Part shown: in pieces, positions 1 to 9,531 of the stretch
Layout of the letters: each line of letters starts with the position of its first letter
Numbering within the stretch: the stretch's first letter is position 1
Assembly: GCA_016866255.1 (NCBI GenBank)
Contig: VGMY01000003.1
Coordinates: 62,001 to 126,000 of the forward strand
DNA from: Bacteroidota bacterium
GTDB taxonomy: Bacteria > Bacteroidota > Bacteroidia > Flavobacteriales_D > Crocinitomicaceae
Length of the DNA stretch: 64,000 nt
Direction of reading: 5' to 3'
Notes under the pieces: model-generated
What the model saw: only the letters and a program-made list of their open reading frames with translations
What the model was told of the DNA's origin: nothing
Databases searched by the model: none
Program-made: the position numbers and the translations under genes

Positions 1-832
1 GGCTGAAATTAGAATTTGCCAAATACGTTGGTAAACTCGCCCCATTGACACCAATTGTGCTGTAAGCGATTCCGGGCATACTGTTTATAAACTCAAAGCC
101 GTACAATTCCATGGTAAATGGGGTGGGGGTATGCCTTGTAAACAGTAAATCCAATGAGTCGAGATGATCTGAAAACTGAATTTCTGAATACCCTTGGTCC
201 GGAAAATGAGCAACCTTTGTTACCAGTAACTCTTGATCTCCAAAATTGAGTTCAAAGGGAAAAAAACCAGTATTATGATAAATTCTCATGCAATCAAAAG
301 GAGGTTGTGAAGCGGTTCGCAAATGCTTGAAATTTATCAAGACCAATGAATCAAAGCACGTAATCGCGGCTCCACTCAGGCCATAATCAAGGCCTTCAGG
401 ACGTTGGTTAACACTCAAGAATCCTTTCCAAGTATTGGGTGACGTGAAAAGGTAATTGGAAGGATTGTTCGTATGAGCCAGATTGAACGGAAAAACCAAG
501 CCGCGATTGCCGCTCAACCCTGGCCAATTCGTCTGTAAAAAGGTGCGGAAATCATGGGTATAAATATCCGCTTGCAAATGCGAGCCGCCAATGTGGTAAA
601 AATTAAGTTTACCTTTTCGGGTTTCGATCATTTGGTCCAGGGCCTTTTTTAAACGCGTCCAGTTCTGGTTTTGCGCTCCAAAAAACTGAAATTGATTACA
701 ATCGAAGTCGATAAACGGATGTTGTGCTGCTATCTCTTGCTCTACCTGACTCCATGTATCGCCTGAACGCAAGGTGTTGCTTTGACCAAATATCCACAAA
801 GGAAAAAAAAAGACAAGGCAAAAGATTTTCAT
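1..832 (-). CDS. SGNH/GDSL-like secreted protein, partial (cut by left edge)
   Basis: About 277 N-terminal residues are visible and the frame stays open to the edge, so the C-terminus is missing. It starts with a short signal peptide ending near FGQ (residues 1-17). A block reading HIGGSHLQAD (about 80-89) matches the position of the GDS block of SGNH hydrolases, but the Asp of GDS is Gly while the Ser (S84) is kept. A second block, GVNGAS, lies near the edge and resembles the block II glycine region. The ATG overlaps the stop of the upstream gene as ATGA, implying translational coupling in one operon with that full-length SGNH protein. Role inferred: surface or periplasmic esterase or acyltransferase, possibly non-catalytic. 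The family call is moderately sure. Confidence 0.7.
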   Translation of the reverse strand, partial: MKIFCLVFFFPLWIFGQSNTLRSGDTWSQVEQEIAAQHPFIDFDCNQFQFFGAQNQNWTRLKKALDQMIETRKGKLNFYHIGGSHLQADIYTHDFRTFLQTNWPGLSGNRGLVFPFNLAHTNNPSNYLFTSPNTWKGFLSVNQRPEGLDYGLSGAAITCFDSLVLINFKHLRTASQPPFDCMRIYHNTGFFPFELNFGDQELLVTKVAHFPDQGYSEIQFSDHLDSLDLLFTRHTPTPFTMELYGFEFINSMPGIAYSTIGVNGASLPTYLANSNFS

Positions 833-2283
833 TTTTGACCTCCTTTTTTACTAAGCCAGTCGGTGTAGGCTGCGCCAAAAGCTTCGTAAAAATATTGCGA
901 AGCGATGCTAGCGCCCCTGGGGGTAAAATGTACGTAATCCTTGCCGGCAAGTCCTTGTGTAACCCAAGCCGGCATAGCATTCATGCCTCCCATTGCTGCA
1001 TACAAATTCCAAAATGCAACACCGTTTTCTGCACACATTTTTTGCATTCGATCAACGGTGTAAGGCAGCAAGGGATAGGTCTCAAAAACGCCGTCATTTA
1101 ACCGAGACATATCGCTTGGACCTATCAAAATGACGGCAGCATTCGGAACCAATTTCTGAATATAGTTGATCCTACTTTTTAGAGAACCTACGTAATAGCG
1201 AACGCTACTACTGTCTTTAAATGAATGAACCGAATTGCCTCCAAATTGCAAGATGAACAGCTTTGTATTGACCTCTTGATGCATTTGAGCAAATACATGG
1301 GCATCTGAAGAACTCAGGTCGTGGCCCGAAGAACCGCGCATGGCAACGTTATTGACCTGCACCCCTACATCCCCTTCTAAACTGAACCCGCAAAAAACAG
1401 GACTTTGAGTGGAAGAAAAAACATAGCGCAACTTTCGGGGTGTTTGCCCAAAACTGAGCGCTAAAACATGTGCCCCACCATCGTCAATCAAGGAATCTTC
1501 GTGAATTAATTGGTCATTTTCATACACTTTTACGCCGCATGGTTTGTAACAACTGTTATAAAAACATTTAACTTGACTAAAGGTACGCGCTCGGCTAAAG
1601 GCTGCAGCTGACGGCGCGATTTCTATCCATGCCTCCTCCGGCGTTAGCCTCTCTGCTGTACCAGATGTAAACCTAGCGGAGGAAAGCATCGCACCATATT
1701 GACGTGAACTCATTTTTGGAGGCCAAAAAGCGGTGTAGCGCTTAAAGTTTGCCGATACCTTTTGAATGAAACTATGCGTGGTGTATACGTTGTATGCAGG
1801 AATCAATCCTGGACCAGTTCCACCAAATTGCTGTTGGATACGCTGACGAATGTAGGCCGTCATACGGTCGCCTTCTATTTGAGAATCCCCATAGTGAAAT
1901 ATGCTCATTTTTTGGCCCTTTGCTGAATTTTCAAGTGATTTAAAAAAATGAGCAAGGTTTGCTTCGGCCTTGTTGCTCAAAAGGAAGGGATTGGCGCTCG
2001 CACCAGCCAAGTTTCCCCCTTCTGGAAGGCCTATTTTCCCATTGCTTTTCCCGTCGTGTTTGAGGCCAGCATTAATGTCGGTGGTATCGGCGGCAGCTAC
2101 AATTTTCTCAATATTTTTTTTCACTTGCTTTTTGGCCGTCCAAACCCTTTCCATTGGAAGAAAACGCCACTGAATCCCCAACCATTTTACACCACGCTCG
2201 GGAATTAGAGCACTCGGAATGCACAATAGCAATAATACTAAAACTAAAACTAGAAGAACCTTATAGGGATGAATCTGTTGCAC
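829..2283 (-). CDS. SGNH/GDSL-family hydrolase, membrane-anchored
   Basis: A 484-residue protein with one N-terminal membrane segment (about 8-27) and a long SGNH domain facing the periplasm. The blocks are visible: GDSQIEGD (Ser 134), a glycine block at MRGSSGHD, FGGNSV with the Asn, and DYVHF near the C-terminus (Asp 449, His 452). Together these give an intact Ser-Asp-His set. In Bacteroidota such proteins commonly act as carbohydrate O-acetyl esterases or transferases beside MBOAT genes; no MBOAT gene is in view, so this is inference. The only start in reach is GTG, supported by a TATATTTG box 16 bases upstream. It leads a tandem pair with the partial SGNH gene. Confidence 0.8.
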   Translation of the reverse strand: MQQIHPYKVLLVLVLVLLLLCIPSALIPERGVKWLGIQWRFLPMERVWTAKKQVKKNIEKIVAAADTTDINAGLKHDGKSNGKIGLPEGGNLAGASANPFLLSNKAEANLAHFFKSLENSAKGQKMSIFHYGDSQIEGDRMTAYIRQRIQQQFGGTGPGLIPAYNVYTTHSFIQKVSANFKRYTAFWPPKMSSRQYGAMLSSARFTSGTAERLTPEEAWIEIAPSAAAFSRARTFSQVKCFYNSCYKPCGVKVYENDQLIHEDSLIDDGGAHVLALSFGQTPRKLRYVFSSTQSPVFCGFSLEGDVGVQVNNVAMRGSSGHDLSSSDAHVFAQMHQEVNTKLFILQFGGNSVHSFKDSSSVRYYVGSLKSRINYIQKLVPNAAVILIGPSDMSRLNDGVFETYPLLPYTVDRMQKMCAENGVAFWNLYAAMGGMNAMPAWVTQGLAGKDYVHFTPRGASIASQYFYEAFGAAYTDWLSKKGGQK

Positions 2284-2299
2284 GTCTCAATAACTGAAG

Positions 2300-2307
2300 C
2301 AAATATA
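2300..2307 (-). promoter_or_regulatory. -7 box TATATTTG for the SGNH operon
   Basis: On the minus strand this is an exact match to the Bacteroidota -7 consensus TAnnTTTG, placed 16 bases before the GTG start of the SGNH gene. No TTG occurs 17-23 bases upstream; the nearest is only 13 bases away, so the -33 element is weak or absent. The site supports the GTG start choice. Confidence 0.6.
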
Positions 2308-2373
2308 GTTTATCCTGAGGCAATTCTTAACTATTTCAAATACCTGTGCTGCGATGAACGTTTGCCCAATTGC

Positions 2374-3336
2374 TTACATCCTTAAAGGCTTGCGCACAAT
2401 TACACGTTTAACTGCCGCAACGATATCAGGTGTATCAATGCCGTACTTGGTCATGAGTTCCATAGGGGTTCCTGATTCACCGAAAGTATCGTTTACGGCA
2501 ACGTACTCCTGGGGGGCAGGATTTTGACGGCTCAACACCTGCGCAACCGCGTCACCTAACCCTCCATTGCGCATATGTTCCTCGGCTGTTACCACACAAC
2601 CCGTTTTAGTGACTGATTTTAAAATAGCGGCTTCGTCGAGCGGCTTAATCGTGTGCATATTAATTAATTCTGCAGAAATACCTATTTCCCGCAAGGCCTT
2701 GAGTGCTTCTAATGATTTCCAAACCATGTGTCCGCAAGCAATGAGGGTAACATCCGTTCCCTGGGTGAGTACATCAGCTCTTCCAAGGACAAATGAAGCA
2801 TCTTCCTCAATAAATGTTGGCACAGAAGGCCGACCAAAGCGTAAATAAACTGGCCCAACGTGGTTGGCAATGGCCAGAGTGGCCTGAAGCGTTTGTTGAT
2901 AATCTGCGGGAACAACAACAGCCATGTTAGGCAGCATTCTCATCATGCCAATATCTTCCAATACTTGATGGGTTGCGCCATCTTCTCCTAAGGTTAAACC
3001 GGCATGAGATGCACATATTTTAACATTCTTCTGGGAATAGGCGATGCTCTGCCGTATTTGATCGTAGACCCTCGATGTCGAAAAGTTGGCAAATGTCCCC
3101 GTAAAAGGAATCATACCTCCAACCGTCATGCCTGCGGCAATTCCCATCATGTTCGCCTCGGCAATTCCTACCTGAAAAAACCTTTCCGGATAGGCCTTTT
3201 CGAAAGCATCCATTTTAAGCGAACCGGTCAAATCGGCGCATAAGGCAACAACTCTCGGGTTTAATTCCCCCAACCTTCTTAACCCTTCTCCGAATCCTGA
3301 CCGGGTATCTTTATTTCCAAAATTCACCAACTCCAT
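2374..3336 (-). CDS. Transketolase, C-terminal subunit
   Basis: 320 residues covering the pyrimidine-binding and C-terminal domains of a thiamine diphosphate transketolase. The catalytic Glu region GIAEANM and the downstream FTGTFANF and [14 protein letters not shown] blocks are present. It works with the separately encoded N-terminal subunit to move two-carbon ketol units between sugar phosphates in the pentose phosphate pathway. The split is normal for this phylum. Unusually, the two halves are separated by a vWA-protein gene; this gene starts 8 bases after that gene's stop, so all three should share one transcript. Confidence 0.95.
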   Translation of the reverse strand: MELVNFGNKDTRSGFGEGLRRLGELNPRVVALCADLTGSLKMDAFEKAYPERFFQVGIAEANMMGIAAGMTVGGMIPFTGTFANFSTSRVYDQIRQSIAYSQKNVKICASHAGLTLGEDGATHQVLEDIGMMRMLPNMAVVVPADYQQTLQATLAIANHVGPVYLRFGRPSVPTFIEEDASFVLGRADVLTQGTDVTLIACGHMVWKSLEALKALREIGISAELINMHTIKPLDEAAILKSVTKTGCVVTAEEHMRNGGLGDAVAQVLSRQNPAPQEYVAVNDTFGESGTPMELMTKYGIDTPDIVAAVKRVIVRKPLRM

Positions 3337-3344
3337 ATTTTTTT

Positions 3345-4703
3345 TTAATTTAATGATATCGCTGTAGTTTTATTCGAGGTAATGGTGAGCATTTTCTCGT
3401 TGGTATATCCACTCGACTTCATTTCTTTAGGCCGGTACACCATTTTGTAAGTTCCCGGCTGGATCAGAATTTTGCTCTTTACAGCGGCATCGGGAAACGT
3501 ATATATGCCCGTCCAAAATCCCTCTTTGGTTTGTTCAAATAATTGAGCTACCATTGGCTTGGCAAATGAATAATCCAGTTGGCCGGGAGCTTGGATTTCC
3601 ACAGCAACAACAGCGGATTGACCCACTTCAACGCTTCGATAAATTCGCGGAACCGTATAAACCTCAACATCGTATTTTCCCACTAGGTATTTCGTTGGTT
3701 GATCGTACAATTGATGGTTCAATGTCTTTCCGTTTTTATCCGAAACCCTCATGATCAATTGCGGATTAAAATTGCTTCTGGCAGAGGTTAATTTGATGGA
3801 ACCTTGCGGAGCTGGTACTTCTATGGTATTATGCAGGTGACGTTTAATCTGAATTCCTTTCTTGATGGTTATCGGTAACGTATTGACGATAAGATCGTAG
3901 GTAAAATCTGGGTCCATGTATAGGGTATCTGGATTTCCAAGACGGTTCAACGTGTGAACAAACGTGTATTTAAGTCGGCTTGTCCCGGCCTCATACAACA
4001 GCATGGTAACGTTGGTTTCACTTGGCTTTGCATAATTATCGTTCAAATTAATTTGAACGGTAGTTTTGACAAGGACCGAATTTAATATCGTATTAAAAAC
4101 TTTGCGAAAGGAGTCTTTATCTTCAGCATCAGAGTAGGTTCCAATGCAATTGAAATTCGCCAAATAAGACATGTCCATGCCCAAACCAATGACAAATGGA
4201 GTTACTTTCACCCCTTTCTCTTTCAGTTTTTTAGCAATTGCGCAGGGGTCATTATCGCACGATTCAAGGCCATCAGTAATTAAAATAATGTAATTCTTGG
4301 CGACGGTATCGGGAAAATCCTCGGCCGAGGCCTCTAAGCTCCGCGCAATCGGGGTTGCTCCCTTGGCCTCTAAGTTTTTAATTTTTGCCAAAATAGCATC
4401 TAAATTATTTGAGCCAAAAGGCACTTCTAAACGGGTATCGTTACAGTCCTGTACCAAGTTATTAAACGGCGTTTGATGGCCGTAGATTCGCAAGGCAACC
4501 TCGGTGTTTTCAGTTCCTCTTAACGCTTCTAATTCTTGAACCAATACCTCTTTCGCGGCTTGAATTCTGGTTTGTTTTCCCCATTCTGAGTTCATGCTGT
4601 TGGAGGCGTCCAAAATGAAAAGAATTCGGGATTTTACCTTTACCTGACAATAATAATTCATTGCACAGGCAAAGAATATCGTTAAAAAGAGTGGATATTT
4701 CAT
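3345..4703 (-). CDS. Secreted von Willebrand factor A domain protein
   Basis: 452 residues from the ATG just 4 bases after the transketolase N-subunit stop; longer in-frame readings run into that gene and are not favoured. A signal peptide (1-20) is followed directly by a vWA domain with a complete MIDAS: DASNS (Asp 32, Ser 34, Ser 36), the Thr in GATPIARSL and the Asp in LITDGLESC. The remaining about 230 residues look like beta-sandwich domains with no clear family. Two Cys in the ESCDNDPC loop may form a disulfide. Likely a periplasmic or surface metal-dependent adhesion or scaffold protein. Its place inside the transketolase operon is odd and gives no obvious functional link. Confidence 0.85.
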   Translation of the reverse strand: MKYPLFLTIFFACAMNYYCQVKVKSRILFILDASNSMNSEWGKQTRIQAAKEVLVQELEALRGTENTEVALRIYGHQTPFNNLVQDCNDTRLEVPFGSNNLDAILAKIKNLEAKGATPIARSLEASAEDFPDTVAKNYIILITDGLESCDNDPCAIAKKLKEKGVKVTPFVIGLGMDMSYLANFNCIGTYSDAEDKDSFRKVFNTILNSVLVKTTVQINLNDNYAKPSETNVTMLLYEAGTSRLKYTFVHTLNRLGNPDTLYMDPDFTYDLIVNTLPITIKKGIQIKRHLHNTIEVPAPQGSIKLTSARSNFNPQLIMRVSDKNGKTLNHQLYDQPTKYLVGKYDVEVYTVPRIYRSVEVGQSAVVAVEIQAPGQLDYSFAKPMVAQLFEQTKEGFWTGIYTFPDAAVKSKILIQPGTYKMVYRPKEMKSSGYTNEKMLTITSNKTTAISLN

Positions 4704-4707
4704 GGAT

Positions 4708-5544
4708 TTAGAAATCTCCGTGCGTTTCTGCCAATTGGCTGAGTGCAAGTTCCAATTGCTCGCTGTTTGGCGCAGAGCCATGCCATTTGTGCGTCCCCAT
4801 CATAAAATCCACGCCCTGCCCCATTTCTGTTTTCATGATAATCATCTTGGGTTTGCGATTGCCTCGATTTTGGTCAATTTGGTTCATGACAGAACGCATA
4901 CTGCTAAAATCGTGCCCGTCCATCGTATAGACTTCCCAACCGAAGGCTTTCCATTTTTCGTCCAATGGCATAACCCCCATAATTTGACTGACATCCCCAT
5001 CGATTTGACGGTTGTTAAAATCAATAACGGCAATCAAATTATCCAAACCTCGGTTACCTGAATACATGGCCGCTTCCCACACCTGGCCTTCTTGAATTTC
5101 CCCATCGCCCATTAAACAATAAACCCAGTGAGAATCACGGTTCATTTTTTTGGTTAAAGCCGTTCCAATTGCTACAGAAAGTCCTTGACCTAAGGAGCCT
5201 GACGCAACGCGTATTCCCGGAAGTTTCTTGTCAACAGAGGGGTGCCCTTGAAGGCGACTGGATATTTTTCTAAACGTAGCCAGTTCTGATATTTCAAAAA
5301 ACCCTCTCCTGGCCAGTACGCTGTACCAGACAGGTGAAATATGACCGTTCGATAAATAAAACACATCTTCGCCTATTCCATCCATTGAAAAACCCTTCGC
5401 ATCATACACCAGGCGCTCGAAATACATGTAAACGAAAAAATCAGCACAACCCAAAGACCCTCCTGGATGCCCGGAACTTACTGCATGCACCATTCTTAAT
5501 ATATCTCTTCTGACTTGAGAAGCCGTTTGAGCTAAGCTGAACAT
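4708..5544 (-). CDS. Transketolase, N-terminal subunit
   Basis: 278 residues forming the diphosphate-binding domain of transketolase. GHPGGSLG is near the N-terminus and the thiamine diphosphate motif starts GDGEIQEGQ, with the closing NNRQIDG Asn. Forms an active enzyme with the C-terminal subunit encoded two genes downstream. First gene of the operon, with a TAnnTTTG box 13 bases before the ATG. Length matches stand-alone N-subunits. Confidence 0.95.
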   Translation of the reverse strand: MFSLAQTASQVRRDILRMVHAVSSGHPGGSLGCADFFVYMYFERLVYDAKGFSMDGIGEDVFYLSNGHISPVWYSVLARRGFFEISELATFRKISSRLQGHPSVDKKLPGIRVASGSLGQGLSVAIGTALTKKMNRDSHWVYCLMGDGEIQEGQVWEAAMYSGNRGLDNLIAVIDFNNRQIDGDVSQIMGVMPLDEKWKAFGWEVYTMDGHDFSSMRSVMNQIDQNRGNRKPKMIIMKTEMGQGVDFMMGTHKWHGSAPNSEQLELALSQLAETHGDF

Positions 5545-5557
5545 GAAAATCTTTTTA

Positions 5558-5565
5558 CAAATCTA
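5558..5565 (-). promoter_or_regulatory. -7 box TAGATTTG for the transketolase operon
   Basis: Exact TAnnTTTG on the minus strand, 13 bases before the ATG of the N-subunit gene. I see no TTG at 17-23 bases upstream. The predicted leader is only several bases long. Confidence 0.6.
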
Positions 5566-5664
5566 AATTTTAATTGTTTTGCATTCATAAAATATCCTAC
5601 GAATTGCAACTATTATCCCAAAAGATAAGTCCAAGTAACATTCGAAGTATCAAAATATACCATC

Positions 5665-6027
5665 ATGAAGTTTGCTTTACTTTTATCCTTAGTTCTTTTT
5701 TGGTTTTTACCCTCCTTAGGTCAGAAACCCCTGCGTGCGCTAGAAAAAGTTTATTCAAAGGCTGAATTGAGCGCCTTTAAGGAGCGTCACGGAAGTTTAG
5801 ACTTACTTATTTATGCTTACGACCATGCCATTTCTATCGTGCACAACAATGGGAATAAGGAGTTGGAACCGTATCCGCTGGTATCAAAAACGCAGCATTT
5901 TACAGACTTGAATGTTCAAATTTTGCCGTATACGCAGTATTTTCGTACTGAAAATTCCGGAGAGCTGTTGGCCATTAAATCCTTATACCAACTTCAGTTA
6001 GCCTTTGCAAATCGTGATAAAAAATAA
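5665..6027 (+). CDS. Small secreted protein of unknown function
   Basis: 120 residues with a clear signal peptide (about 1-19, cleavage after LGQ). The mature part is about 100 residues with no motif I recognise; it contains Tyr- and Leu-rich helical stretches and ends in a Lys-rich tail. Its stop lies 6 bases before the start of the large T9SS protein, so the two are probably co-transcribed and this may be a partner or chaperone of that protein. No family assigned. Confidence 0.65.
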   Translation: MKFALLLSLVLFWFLPSLGQKPLRALEKVYSKAELSAFKERHGSLDLLIYAYDHAISIVHNNGNKELEPYPLVSKTQHFTDLNVQILPYTQYFRTENSGELLAIKSLYQLQLAFANRDKK

Positions 6028-6033
6028 CCCCGC

Positions 6034-8499
6034 ATGAAACGAGTTTACTGCCTCCTTACCATTACTTTCTTATCGCTAAACCTTGGATTTTCCCAAATTT
6101 TAGTGACCGGGCCAGATTATCCTCAGGCAAATCCGTTAAACTGCTCTGCCATAATTCCCCCAATGGGGGGAACCAATTTTAGCGACGGCCCAACCAACTA
6201 TTCTCCCAACATGAATGAGGTGATTACTTTTTGCCCTGATCTTGCGCAAGGGTCCAAAGTATCCATTGCTTTCGCAACCAACATTGGTTTCACCTTCAAT
6301 ATTGACCCCTCCGACACGCTCTATGTTTATGATGGTCCCAGCACAGCTTCCCCGTTACTAGGCGCTTACAATTCTGGAACGAACCCCAACGGTTTTTTTG
6401 TTCAAGCCTCTTTTCAAAACAATCCCAGCGGTTGCCTTACTTTGCGATTTAAAACCAACGGAAGTGCGGAAGGAACCGGTTGGGATGCCAACGTCGCCTG
6501 CGGAAACCCGCAACAACCTTTTGCGCCTCACATGCATGCCTACATCAACGGAGCAGGGCCTGACGCCTTGAATCCTGCTGACACAGGATACGTTGATATT
6601 TGTTTCGGTGACAGCATCCTCTTTGTTGCAGATCCAACATTCCCCTATGCCTTAGAGGTTACCAATACCGGTTATTCTCAAAATGTGAACAACTGTTCTT
6701 ATCAATGGACCATTGGTGGCGTAGGTCAATTCAACAACGACTCGGTTTGGTTTACGCCTCCGGCAAGAGCGGGATATTTCATCGACTTGAGAATTACCGA
6801 TATTTTTCCTCAAATTAAACGAATCACTTCAAAAGTTCGTGTTTCACAGTTGCCAAGTTTTGCTGGAACAGGGCCGTTAGAAGACACCGTATGTTTGGGA
6901 CAAAACACCTTCCTTTTGGGGGGAGTAACTCCGCAAGATACGGTTGGGGTAGATATACCGTACGGAACCTTTGAAATCGGGGGGATTTTCGCAGGTCTTA
7001 CCTTCTTACCGGACGGTAGCGGCGTTCAATACGCAACGAATATTGGAATTACTGGATTCGACAGCAGTACCGTTATAACGGGAGCAGGAGATTTTGACCA
7101 ATTATGCATCGATATTGAACACTCCTACATCGGAGATTTGGAAATCGCCTTAACGTGTCCCAACGGTACGACCGTATCCATCATAAATGCCTACAATCAA
7201 ACTCCTTTTGGGTGGAACGAACTTGTTCCCGGCGGTTGCGGAAATGGCATTGGTACCTTTTTGGGCAATGATACGAATTTAGACGGCGGGGCTCCTGGTT
7301 CTCCTGTTTGGTCGTACTGTTTCTCTCCAACCCAAGCAACCTTGGGCACCATTTGCAGCGAAAATTTTGCGGGCAACACTATTATTAATGATTATGGGTT
7401 CCCATCCATGAATCCCAATGGAGTCTATTTGCCGGATGGAGATTTTAATAATTTCATTGGTTGTCCTGTTAATGGGAATTGGACGATAACAGTTCAAGAC
7501 AACCAAGGAATAGATGATGGGTATATTTTTCAATGGGGTATCTATTTCAACCAAAACTTATACCCGGAACAAGAAGGATATCAAAATACTGTTGATTCGG
7601 AATATTGGTCCGACAATCCAACCATTATTTCCGGCCAAAACGATACCTTATTGGTCGTGCAGCCAAATACGCCGGGTACTAGCTATTACACCTACAACAT
7701 AACCGATGATTTTGGATGCAATTACGACACCACAGTAGCCCTGGAAGTGCTTCCGGTTCCCGTTATCTTCACCGATACGATTAGTTGCAATTTGTTCTTG
7801 CAAGTATCCAACACCCAATCGTATGCGGGTGGTATCTGGACGGCATCTGATACGGCAATTCAATTCTCCAATCCAGCACTGGAAAACCCAATTATATCTA
7901 CCTCGACGCCCGGAATCTACACAGTAATCTACACCGATAACGCTTGTGGTACGATCATTAACTCACAAATAGAGTTCCCTCCCTATGTTTACGTAGATAT
8001 TTTAGACAGCGCCATTTGCAGCGGCACAACCCTTGATTTAATTGCTGCATCCATCAATTCAGGAACGCTCCAGTCCGGTTATAATTCTGGGATACAGCTT
8101 CAATGGAGTACCGGGTCGACCGATAATTTCATTGTGGTTTCCGATTCGGGGCAATACCAAGTTACCGCATCAAATATTTGTCATAGCTCAACCGATACAT
8201 CGACTATCGCAATAAAACAATGCGATTTTGGTGTACCAAACATCATTTCCACAAGTTCCATGAATGGTAACAACCTCTTTGCCATTAGCGACCCCGGAGG
8301 AATTGCCGAATTTGAGTGCATCATCTTGAACCGTTGGGGCAACGTCATCTACACCTTTTCAAATCCTGCAGGCTCCTGGGATGGGAAAACATCCGATGGA
8401 AAATTGGTGGAAGAGGGCAACTATTTCTACCGTATCAATGCCACATTTGACGGTGGAGTTAAGGTCGAAAAACACGGTTTTGTGTTTGTTATTCACTAA
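6034..8499 (+). CDS. T9SS type B sorting protein with CUB and P (proprotein convertase) domains
   Basis: 821 residues. Signal peptide 1-20; a CUB-like domain (about 40-155, with the LYVYDGPS motif); Ig/PKD-like segments; a proprotein-convertase P domain (about 340-510, with IDIEHSYIGDLEI and a closing NWTITVQDN); further beta-sandwich repeats; and a C-terminal CHU_C gliding-motility-type domain (about 735-821, with ILNRWGN and SWDGK). The last domain is the type B signal for export through the type IX system. No catalytic protease domain is present, so the P domain probably serves binding. Likely a surface adhesin or matrix protein, paired with the small secreted gene upstream. Confidence 0.9.
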   Translation: MKRVYCLLTITFLSLNLGFSQILVTGPDYPQANPLNCSAIIPPMGGTNFSDGPTNYSPNMNEVITFCPDLAQGSKVSIAFATNIGFTFNIDPSDTLYVYDGPSTASPLLGAYNSGTNPNGFFVQASFQNNPSGCLTLRFKTNGSAEGTGWDANVACGNPQQPFAPHMHAYINGAGPDALNPADTGYVDICFGDSILFVADPTFPYALEVTNTGYSQNVNNCSYQWTIGGVGQFNNDSVWFTPPARAGYFIDLRITDIFPQIKRITSKVRVSQLPSFAGTGPLEDTVCLGQNTFLLGGVTPQDTVGVDIPYGTFEIGGIFAGLTFLPDGSGVQYATNIGITGFDSSTVITGAGDFDQLCIDIEHSYIGDLEIALTCPNGTTVSIINAYNQTPFGWNELVPGGCGNGIGTFLGNDTNLDGGAPGSPVWSYCFSPTQATLGTICSENFAGNTIINDYGFPSMNPNGVYLPDGDFNNFIGCPVNGNWTITVQDNQGIDDGYIFQWGIYFNQNLYPEQEGYQNTVDSEYWSDNPTIISGQNDTLLVVQPNTPGTSYYTYNITDDFGCNYDTTVALEVLPVPVIFTDTISCNLFLQVSNTQSYAGGIWTASDTAIQFSNPALENPIISTSTPGIYTVIYTDNACGTIINSQIEFPPYVYVDILDSAICSGTTLDLIAASINSGTLQSGYNSGIQLQWSTGSTDNFIVVSDSGQYQVTASNICHSSTDTSTIAIKQCDFGVPNIISTSSMNGNNLFAISDPGGIAEFECIILNRWGNVIYTFSNPAGSWDGKTSDGKLVEEGNYFYRINATFDGGVKVEKHGFVFVIH

Positions 8500-8525
8500 A
8501 AATACCTGTAATTAAAAACGAATTG

Positions 8526-8533
8526 TACTTTTG
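8526..8533 (+). promoter_or_regulatory. -7 box TACTTTTG for gapdh
   Basis: Exact TAnnTTTG, ending 11 bases before the ATG at 8545. It overlaps the alternative GTG start at 8533, which argues for the ATG. No TTG is seen at 17-23 bases upstream. Confidence 0.6.
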
Positions 8534-8544
8534 TGCAAAAAGGT

Positions 8545-9531
8545 ATGGCGACAATTGGTATTAATGGTTTTGGCAGAATTGGCAGGTGTTTCACGCGATT
8601 AGCGCTCGAAAAACCGGAGCTAAACATTGCCGTTGTTAACGATTTAGCCAGCATTCAAGAATTAGCGCATTTGTTAAAGTACGATTCAAGTCAAGGAACG
8701 CTGCCCTTGGCTTTCAAAATCGCCGAAAATCAACTGGTGTTTTCGAATGGAACAAAAATTGTTTTTACGCAGCATGCAAATCCAAAAGAAATCCCATGGG
8801 CAGCCTATGGGGTTGATGATGTTATCGAATCCTCAGGAAAGTTCCTTTCGAAAGATTCAGCAGGATTGCATCTAGCTGCGGGAGCTAAAAGAGTATTGAT
8901 ATCTGCCCCAAGCGAGGCGGATGTTCCTGCCATCGTGCTTGGGGTCAGCGAGCAAAATTTTCGCGATTTGGGTCCTGTTATCTCCAACGCTTCTTGTACT
9001 ACGAACAACGCTGCACCGATGATCAAAGTAATAGAGTCGTTAGCTGAAATTCAAATGGGGCATCTATCCACCATTCACAGCTACACCTCCGATCAACGGC
9101 TTCAGGATGCTCCTCACAAAGATTTAAGACGTGCAAGAGCAGCGACGAACTCCATCATTCCAACAAGCACAGGTGCTGCTACAGCCTTAGTTAAAATTTT
9201 TCCTCACCTTACGGGAAGATTGTCCGGCTCTAGTGTTAGAGTGCCGGTTCTCAATGGTTCTATGACCGAATTAACCCTCATTACTGAGAGAGAACTCAGC
9301 GTTCAAGAAATCAATGACGCGATGAAAAGAGCATCGGAAGGCGAGATGAAAGGAATTCTTGGCATTACCCATGACCCAATCGTTTCATGCGATGTGATTG
9401 GATCTACGTACAGCTGTTTGTTCGACCCTCAATTGACGGTGGTCTCAGGAAAACTAATCCGATTGGCGGGATGGTATGACAACGAAATGGGATACTCCGC
9501 CCGATTGGTCGATTTCTTTATAAATCATTAA
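8545..9531 (+). CDS. gap: Type I glyceraldehyde-3-phosphate dehydrogenase
   Basis: 328 residues from ATG 8545; an in-frame GTG 12 bases upstream would overlap the promoter box. The NAD-binding fold starts INGFGRIGR, with VNDL placing Asp 33 for NAD preference. The catalytic motif is SNASCTTN (Cys 151), with His 178 in TIHSY. The enzyme oxidises glyceraldehyde 3-phosphate to 1,3-bisphosphoglycerate. The residues after the catalytic Cys read TTNNAAP rather than the common TTNCLAP. It faces pgk, the next enzyme in glycolysis, and the two stop codons overlap in a shared TTAA. Confidence 0.95.
   Translation: MATIGINGFGRIGRCFTRLALEKPELNIAVVNDLASIQELAHLLKYDSSQGTLPLAFKIAENQLVFSNGTKIVFTQHANPKEIPWAAYGVDDVIESSGKFLSKDSAGLHLAAGAKRVLISAPSEADVPAIVLGVSEQNFRDLGPVISNASCTTNNAAPMIKVIESLAEIQMGHLSTIHSYTSDQRLQDAPHKDLRRARAATNSIIPTSTGAATALVKIFPHLTGRLSGSSVRVPVLNGSMTELTLITERELSVQEINDAMKRASEGEMKGILGITHDPIVSCDVIGSTYSCLFDPQLTVVSGKLIRLAGWYDNEMGYSARLVDFFINH

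Noticed and set aside
724-1101. 125-residue plus-strand open frame opposite the SGNH genes
   Set aside because: It is antisense to two clearly coding genes, Cys/His-rich with no family likeness; a shadow frame.
4704-4781. Upstream 26 residues of the vWA frame
   Set aside because: They overlap the transketolase N-subunit and come before a clean signal peptide starting at 4703.
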